Below, in pieces: positions 59,982-64,000 of a stretch of DNA of 64,000 nucleotides. The stretch's first letter is position 1. Every line of letters begins with the position of its first letter. The stretch is taken from positions 186,001-250,000 of the forward strand of contig NZ_JAIVLH010000004.1 in the NCBI RefSeq assembly GCF_020524345.1. The letters are read 5' to 3'. The stretch is from Metabacillus niabensis. Its GTDB lineage: Bacteria > Bacillota > Bacilli > Bacillales > Bacillaceae. The position numbers and the translations under genes are program-made. The notes beneath the pieces were generated by a model. The model saw nothing but the letters and a program-made list of their open reading frames with translations, was not told where the DNA came from and made no database searches.

Positions 59982-60353
59982 ATGAAACTTGGAGCATTCT
60001 CTGTAAGTTTAAGTGTAAAAGATATTAACAAATCAAAATCATTTTACGAAAAACTGGGATTTGAAGTTTTGGGAGGAGATATGACGCAAAACTGGCTCAT
60101 TATGAAGAATGAAAGCTGTGTAATTGGTCTTTTTCAAGGAATGTTTGAAGAAAATATTCTCACCTTTAATCCGGGATGGAATCAAAATGCTGAAAACCTC
60201 GATACGTTTACTGACATTCGAGATATCCAAAAACAGCTTAAAGCAAATGGAATGAATTTAACGTCAGAAGCAGATGAAACAACCGAAGGTCCTGCTAGTC
60301 TTACAATGAAAGATCCCGATGGTAATCTCATTCTTATAGATCAACATAGATAA
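59982..60353 (+). CDS. VOC family protein (glyoxalase/bleomycin resistance-like)
   Basis: 123 residues: SVSLSVKDINKSKSFYEKLGFEVLGG at the start and GPASLTMKDPDGNLILIDQH at the end, a complete VOC module. The C-terminal Gln/His residues and the missing metal Glu make a binding rather than a lyase function possible. The ATG follows TAGGAGGAAA. Confidence 0.85.
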   Translation: MKLGAFSVSLSVKDINKSKSFYEKLGFEVLGGDMTQNWLIMKNESCVIGLFQGMFEENILTFNPGWNQNAENLDTFTDIRDIQKQLKANGMNLTSEADETTEGPASLTMKDPDGNLILIDQHR

Positions 60354-60494
60354 TTATAAGAGTAAGAAGTAGTTTTCTTTACCAATCAAAACAAAAAACA
60401 TCAAAGTTTGCGAAAAACGTTTGAAAGTAGAGCTAAATGCTTACATTAATGTTATAGTGAATACAATAACTTTAAAGGTAAGAAGGCGACTAAT

Positions 60495-60872
60495 ATGATT
60501 GAGGTAAAAAATTCGCAACTAAGCGATGGAGAATTTAATAGGGGTGTATTTGCTACAAGTGATATAAAAAAAGGACAACTTTTACATGAAGCACCTGTTA
60601 TTGCATATCCGAATGATGAACATAAATACATAGAGAAAACCCTGCTTGCTGATTACGCATTTGAGTACGGGATAAATCATACAGCTATTCTTCTTGGGTA
60701 TGGAATGTTATTCAATCATTCCTATGAACCAAATGCTATATACGAAATTAATTTTGACAATCATACATTTGATTTCTATGCATACACGGATATAAAAGCT
60801 GGAGATGAAATTCTCATTAACTATAACGGTGATGTAGATGACAAAGAAAAGCTTTGGTTTGATAAAGAGTAA
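60495..60872 (+). CDS. SET-domain protein (putative lysine methyltransferase)
   Basis: 125 residues that nearly equal a bare SET domain: N-R-G-V-F-A-T near residue 15, then LLGYGMLFNHSYEPNAIYEIN (the NHS-x-x-P-N motif near residue 73) and AYTDIKAGDEILINYNGD (GDEIxxxY). The post-SET region is missing. Its target in the cell is unknown. The ATG follows GTAAGAAGG. The domain is mainly eukaryotic but occurs in scattered bacteria as a single-domain protein. Confidence 0.82.
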   Translation: MIEVKNSQLSDGEFNRGVFATSDIKKGQLLHEAPVIAYPNDEHKYIEKTLLADYAFEYGINHTAILLGYGMLFNHSYEPNAIYEINFDNHTFDFYAYTDIKAGDEILINYNGDVDDKEKLWFDKE

Positions 60873-60890
60873 GTCATAGCAAGTATCACA

Positions 60891-60926
60891 AAAAGCATTT
60901 TTTCATTGGAAAAATGCTTTTTTTAT
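60891..60926 (+). terminator. Rho-independent terminator
   Basis: The stem AAAAGCATTTTT/AAAAATGCTTTT is followed by T4. Confidence 0.85.
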
Positions 60927-60961
60927 TGAAAAACATAAAAATGTCCTTTATTAATAATTAT

Positions 60962-60993
60962 TTATTGAAAAACAATAAATTTTAGGTTAAAAT
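60962..60993 (+). promoter_or_regulatory. Promoter with TTATTG-N5-CAATAA operator (yoaS/yozG-like)
   Basis: The dyad TTATTG-N5-CAATAA (60962-60978) overlaps -35 TTGAAA (60965-60970), with -10 TAAAAT (60988-60993) 17 bp on. It matches the promoter of the yoaT-like gene at 25711-25742 in sequence and geometry. Confidence 0.65.
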
Positions 60994-61025
60994 CATACTG
61001 ACAATAATGAGGAGAGGTGCTATGT

Positions 61026-61508
61026 ATGAATCGCGGAACAACATTATTTTTAAAAATAGCTGTTATTCTAATTGGAATCCCGGTTTTCGCCATTTGCATA
61101 TTTTTGGTTCCTGAGATTGCAAATTTTGCAGCCGAATTGTTTCCGGATTTTGGTTATATCAAATATCTCGTTTTAATCGATTTGTATGCATCAGCGATAC
61201 CATTTTACTTTGCGCTGTATCAGGCTTTTAAACTTTTGAACTATATTGACAGAAACAATGCGTTCTCACAAATTTCTGTAAATGCTTTAAAAAAGATAAA
61301 ACTTTGTGCATTTACGATCAGTATCTTCTATGCAGCAGGGATGCCACTCTTTTATTTAATGGCAGAAGTAGACGATGCCCCGGGAATTATTGTCATTGGT
61401 TTGGTCATTATCTTTGCTTCAATGGTCATTGCCGTGTTTGCGGCTGTTCTCCAAAGGCTTTTGCAAGTGGCGATTGACATTAAATCAGAAAATGACTTTA
61501 CGGTCTGA
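61026..61508 (+). CDS. yoaS: DUF2975 membrane protein (YoaS-like)
   Basis: 160 residues from the ATG at 61026 following GGAGAGGTG. It has four hydrophobic helices (FLKIAVILIGIPVFAICIFLV; KYLVLIDLYASAIPFYFALYQAF; LCAFTISIFYAAGMPLFYLM; GIIVIGLVIIFASMVIAVFAAVL) and an ILIG-rich DUF2975 start. The regulator gene that follows after 9 bp is the typical partner. Function unknown. Confidence 0.85.
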   Translation: MNRGTTLFLKIAVILIGIPVFAICIFLVPEIANFAAELFPDFGYIKYLVLIDLYASAIPFYFALYQAFKLLNYIDRNNAFSQISVNALKKIKLCAFTISIFYAAGMPLFYLMAEVDDAPGIIVIGLVIIFASMVIAVFAAVLQRLLQVAIDIKSENDFTV

Positions 61509-61517
61509 GGTGAAAAC

Positions 61518-61742
61518 ATGGCTATTATAATTAATATTGATGTGATGTTGGCAAAGCGGAAAATGAGCGTAACAGAACTATCGGAGAGAGTTGGAATTAC
61601 GATGGCCAACCTTTCGATCTTAAAAAATGGCAAGGCAAAAGCAGTCAGATTTTCAACATTAGAGGCAATTTGTAAGGCTTTAGATTGTCAGCCTGGAGAT
61701 ATTTTAGAATATAGAAGTGATGATGACATTCAAAATGAGTAG
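61518..61742 (+). CDS. yozG: XRE-type small helix-turn-helix regulator (YozG-like)
   Basis: 74 residues, essentially one Cro/C1-type HTH (VMLAKRKMSVTELSERVGITMANLSILKNGKAKAVRFSTLEAICKALDCQPGDIL). This is the YozG class found immediately after DUF2975 genes. It likely represses its own operon through the TTATTG-N5-CAATAA dyad (inference). The ATG follows TGAGGTG. Confidence 0.88.
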   Translation: MAIIINIDVMLAKRKMSVTELSERVGITMANLSILKNGKAKAVRFSTLEAICKALDCQPGDILEYRSDDDIQNE

Positions 61743-61843
61743 CCTGCACATTTAATTAATGGTTTTTAAGAAACCCTTTTATTGCACTAAATGATATATT
61801 TGATATAATAAATACATATAGGTTTAAAGAAGGGGTTTTTCGA

Positions 61844-63016
61844 ATGCAAAATCAATCAAGGTCTCCGTTATATTTGCAAATTCAAGATTATTTTAAAAAT
61901 GAAATAGTAACGAAACGATTATCGCCAAATGAAAAAATTCCTACAGAACGTGAAATAATGGAAATGTTTAATGTGAGTAGGATAACGGTTGCAAATGCCT
62001 TAACAGAATTAGCAAAAGAGGGATGGATATACCGTGTGCCTGGCAAGGGGAGTTTTGTTAGTGAGGATGTTCATCAATTAACAAATGTTACTGTACAAAA
62101 TCAGGATCTGGCCCATACCTCAACTGAATTAGTGATGGAAGGGCAAAAGAAACGTAAAATGATCGGACTGATTATGCCTGGTATTAATGATTTTTTTGCT
62201 ATCCGATTAATCAATGGAATTAATAAAGTTTTACAAGAATCAGAGTATTATCTGGTTATTTTACTTAGTCAAAATTCAAAGGAAAAAGAGCGTGAAGCCA
62301 TTAGAGAACTAATGAACATGTATGCTGAAGGCTTACTTATTTTCCCGGTTGATGCTGAAATATATAATGATGATATTTTGGAATTAAAGGTTCGCCATTT
62401 TCCTTTTGTTCTAATTGATCGGTATTTACCCGGCGTTGAAACGAATTATGTGAATTCTGATAATGTTCTCGGAGCAAAGCTTGCCGTTTCTCATCTTTGG
62501 GATTTGGGACATCGGAATATTGCGATATGCTCCGATTCAGCATTACCGACAGTTTCTGTTGAGCTGAGAATAAAAGGCTATATGGATGCGTTGAAGGAGA
62601 AGGGGGCGATGATTGATCCAACCCTCATTCTCTCGGATTTTAGAGTGGATTACGATAAATTTGAGCCGGACCACCCTTTATATCAACTCATGGAAAAGAG
62701 ATCTGCTACTGCGTTTATTACACTTAATGCAAAATTGGGCTTGTATATATCAAGCTTATCAAAAAGACTGGGACTTAAAGTCCCTGAGGATATTTCAATT
62801 CTCACTTATGACGATCCTTCATCTGGATATGATGATTTTGGGGTGTACACTCATATTTCGCAATCTGAATACATGATGGGTCAAGAAGCAGCAAAAATAT
62901 TACTTCAATTGCTTGCGAATCAACAAACTCATACGATTAACCCGGGGTATCAAAAAGTAAATCTTACTCCTAAACTAATCATAAAAGAAACGACTGGGGT
63001 TTTAACAAAACCTTAA
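61844..63016 (+). CDS. GntR-type HTH fused to LacI-type sugar-binding domain (AraR-like)
   Basis: 390 residues: an N-terminal GntR winged helix (LYLQIQDYFKNEIVTKRLSPNEKIPTEREIMEMFNVSRITVANALTELAKEGWIYRVPGKGSFV) and a periplasmic-binding-protein-like sensor (residues about 100-385; IGLIMPGINDFFAIRLINGI; AAVSHLWDLGHRNIAICSD-like block). This hybrid occurs in AraR. It probably represses a sugar gene set, perhaps the secreted protein that starts at 63789. The ATG follows AAGAAGGGG. Confidence 0.88.
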   Translation: MQNQSRSPLYLQIQDYFKNEIVTKRLSPNEKIPTEREIMEMFNVSRITVANALTELAKEGWIYRVPGKGSFVSEDVHQLTNVTVQNQDLAHTSTELVMEGQKKRKMIGLIMPGINDFFAIRLINGINKVLQESEYYLVILLSQNSKEKEREAIRELMNMYAEGLLIFPVDAEIYNDDILELKVRHFPFVLIDRYLPGVETNYVNSDNVLGAKLAVSHLWDLGHRNIAICSDSALPTVSVELRIKGYMDALKEKGAMIDPTLILSDFRVDYDKFEPDHPLYQLMEKRSATAFITLNAKLGLYISSLSKRLGLKVPEDISILTYDDPSSGYDDFGVYTHISQSEYMMGQEAAKILLQLLANQQTHTINPGYQKVNLTPKLIIKETTGVLTKP

Positions 63017-63035
63017 GTAAGAGATAAGGTTAAAG

Positions 63036-63066
63036 AGCCTGGATCATTTAATGATCCAGGCTTTAA
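63036..63066 (+). terminator. Terminator of the GntR-LacI-type gene
   Basis: The stem AGCCTGGATCATT/AATGATCCAGGCT is followed by TTAATT. Confidence 0.8.
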
Positions 63067-63451
63067 TTATGTTAATAATCTATAAAATACATTCAGGTTG
63101 TTCGCTCTTAAAAAGTATAAAAAATTCAAAAAGCATTATTGACATAAATGAATTATATAATATAATTAAATATATCAAATGTTGCTTTCTGCATATTTAC
63201 CCATATTTATTCCTTCTAAGATTGACACTACTTTCTACTTAAATAACATAATTACTTCCTTACTCATCAATTTTTCTAAAAGAATTACGTATTTGCCATA
63301 ATCGTTATACGTAAATAATCGGTTTTCCGTATAGAGGCTATGCACAGACTGTTTCATCGCTCAATCAACAGATAGCGAGAATTAAGAACTCTATTCACCA
63401 ATCTAAACACTTTCACAAAGTGCCACATTATTCTTTTTTAAGACTGCTTTC
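63067..63451. other. A/T-rich intergenic region
   Basis: No gene is visible here. Open frames are short, lack ribosome binding sites and read as low-complexity Ile/Leu/Lys-rich sequence. Confidence 0.45.
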
Positions 63452-63628
63452 GCAAAGATTGTTGCTTTGAATAATATTTTAAATCCATAGTGGAATGGAG
63501 CGGAAGACACTCGACTCCTGCGGGAAGTGAGGAAAGGCTGAGACCCCACAGGCGAAGCCGAGGAGGCTCAGCTTCCTCCCCGGCGCATGGAGTGTCTGGA
63601 GCGCAATGAAACGAACTAATTTTCACAT
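63452..63628. repeat. 177-bp dispersed Bacillus-type repeat, full copy
   Basis: A G+C-rich core (GACTCCTGCGGGAA; GGCTGAGACCCC; GCCGAGGAGGCTC) is bounded by inverted AGACACTC/GAGTGTCT (63505-63512 and 63590-63597) and direct TGGAGCG repeats (63496-63502 and 63597-63603). This core is familiar from many Bacillaceae genomes. The minus-strand frame across it is not a gene. Confidence 0.8.
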
Positions 63629-63650
63629 TTAACTGCATTAAAAAACAAAA

Positions 63651-63664
63651 AGTAAGCGCTAACA
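63651..63664. promoter_or_regulatory. Candidate cre (CcpA) site
   Basis: AGTAAGCGCTAACA matches the cre consensus TGWAANCGNTNWCA at 13 of 14 positions, 125 bp before the last gene, so carbon catabolite repression is likely. Confidence 0.6.
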
Positions 63665-63788
63665 TTTACTAATCTACGATATTTTAGGAGGTGATAGTTG
63701 AGTAGATACATAGTTAAATTGTTTATATTTCATGGCCTTTTAGAAGTCTGAATCAAAGAAAAACGATTAGCTACTATAGGGAGGAATA

Positions 63789-64000
63789 ATGGTGGTTCGA
63801 AAACTAATTCAAATCTGTTTAGCACTGGCCCTTATTTTATCAGTAACATCTGTTAGTGCGAAAAATCTTGATTCAAATAAGGTGAAAAATGGAAATGTTA
63901 CATGGCCAAAAAATCAGGCACTACCAACATTTCCGAAAGCAAAGCATCTTGATGTAGTTGATTTGAGAGATCGTTCAGGTGATGAAAAACTTCTTCTTAC
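63789..64000 (+). CDS. Secreted protein, 3'-truncated by the window edge
   Basis: An ATG at 63789 after TATAGGGAGGAATA opens a frame to the window end (70 codons). A signal peptide (RKLIQICLALALILSVTSVSA) is followed by a mature sequence containing PKNQALPTFPKAKHLDVVDL and RDRSGDEKLLL. This looks like the N-terminal part of proteins with a GxGYxYP-type domain, but only 40 mature residues are visible, so I do not commit to it. A cre site and a LacI-type regulator gene nearby suggest carbohydrate use. Confidence 0.7.
   Translation, partial: MVVRKLIQICLALALILSVTSVSAKNLDSNKVKNGNVTWPKNQALPTFPKAKHLDVVDLRDRSGDEKLLL

Noticed and set aside
63051-63242. 63-codon plus frame after the GntR-LacI-type gene
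   Set aside because: It begins inside the terminator stem, has no ribosome binding site and reads as Ile/Leu-rich noise.
63452-63628. Considered as an insertion sequence end
   Set aside because: There is no transposase gene nearby and the structure matches the dispersed Bacillus repeat, with a deleted sister copy at 52460.
63438-63665. Minus-strand open frame of 75 codons across the dispersed repeat
   Set aside because: It is a G+C-rich repeat translation (patterns such as LSLSSLPAGVE) seen as spurious genes in many Bacillus annotations, with no ribosome binding site.

Overview
The window looks like a chromosomal segment of a low-G+C, spore-forming Bacillaceae species. The support is strong AGGAGG-type ribosome binding sites, frequent TTG/GTG starts, a class III fructose-1,6-bisphosphatase, two CotF-like spore coat genes, yoaT/yoaS/yozG-like and yvfRSTU-like genes, and Bacillus-type dispersed repeats. 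I cannot name the species. I saw no rRNA, tRNA, CRISPR array, prophage or transposase gene.

Layout. 1-6.1 kb: the 3' part of a MetE-like methyltransferase, a 48-residue small gene, and a TetR regulator divergent from an MMPL exporter/YhgE-like pair. 6.3-18.5 kb: fbp, a serine hydrolase, glutathione peroxidase, a paralogue of the small gene, a lipoprotein, VOC and SDR enzymes, a ZIP transporter, a sugar acetyltransferase and a ROK-regulator/MFS pair. 18.6-19.1 kb: spore coat pair. 19.3-25.0 kb: a GH105-type hydrolase divergent from an AraC - BadF-type kinase - GH4 - NodB deacetylase operon that resembles chitobiose (chb) logic. 25.2-31.4 kb: VOC, YoaT, an SGNH hydrolase, threonine deaminase, Nudix, GNAT and an M20 peptidase. 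31.6-35.1 kb: a PadR - three DUF1048 - DUF1048 remnant - DrrAB-type exporter locus. 35.2-41.4 kb: methyltransferase, PanE, an ATP-grasp enzyme and small genes. 41.6-45.0 kb: a yvfRSTU-like ABC exporter with its two-component system. 47.7-52.4 kb: an alpha-glucosidase, PTS IIBC, MapP-like phosphatase and PTS IIA operon. 52.7-58.3 kb: LysR, an AEC carrier, YxjI, and an OpuF-type osmoprotectant importer whose permease and binding protein are fused. 58.7-64 kb: TolB-like, VOC, SET-domain, YoaS/YozG, a GntR-LacI-type hybrid regulator, and the start of a secreted protein.

The most unusual signals are regulatory. Two distant 48-codon paralogues carry the same promoter, in which one palindrome fills the whole -35/-10 spacer and a second abuts the -35 box. 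YoaT-like and YoaS/YozG-like genes lie 35 kb apart but share a promoter and palindrome (TTATTG-N5-CAATAA). The PadR and exporter operons share an 18/20 operator. Several decayed genes sit between intact ones (15280-15485, 33271-33417, 54789-54965). Palindromic GGGACAGG repeats lie at gene 3' ends and in several places have become part of the protein C-termini.
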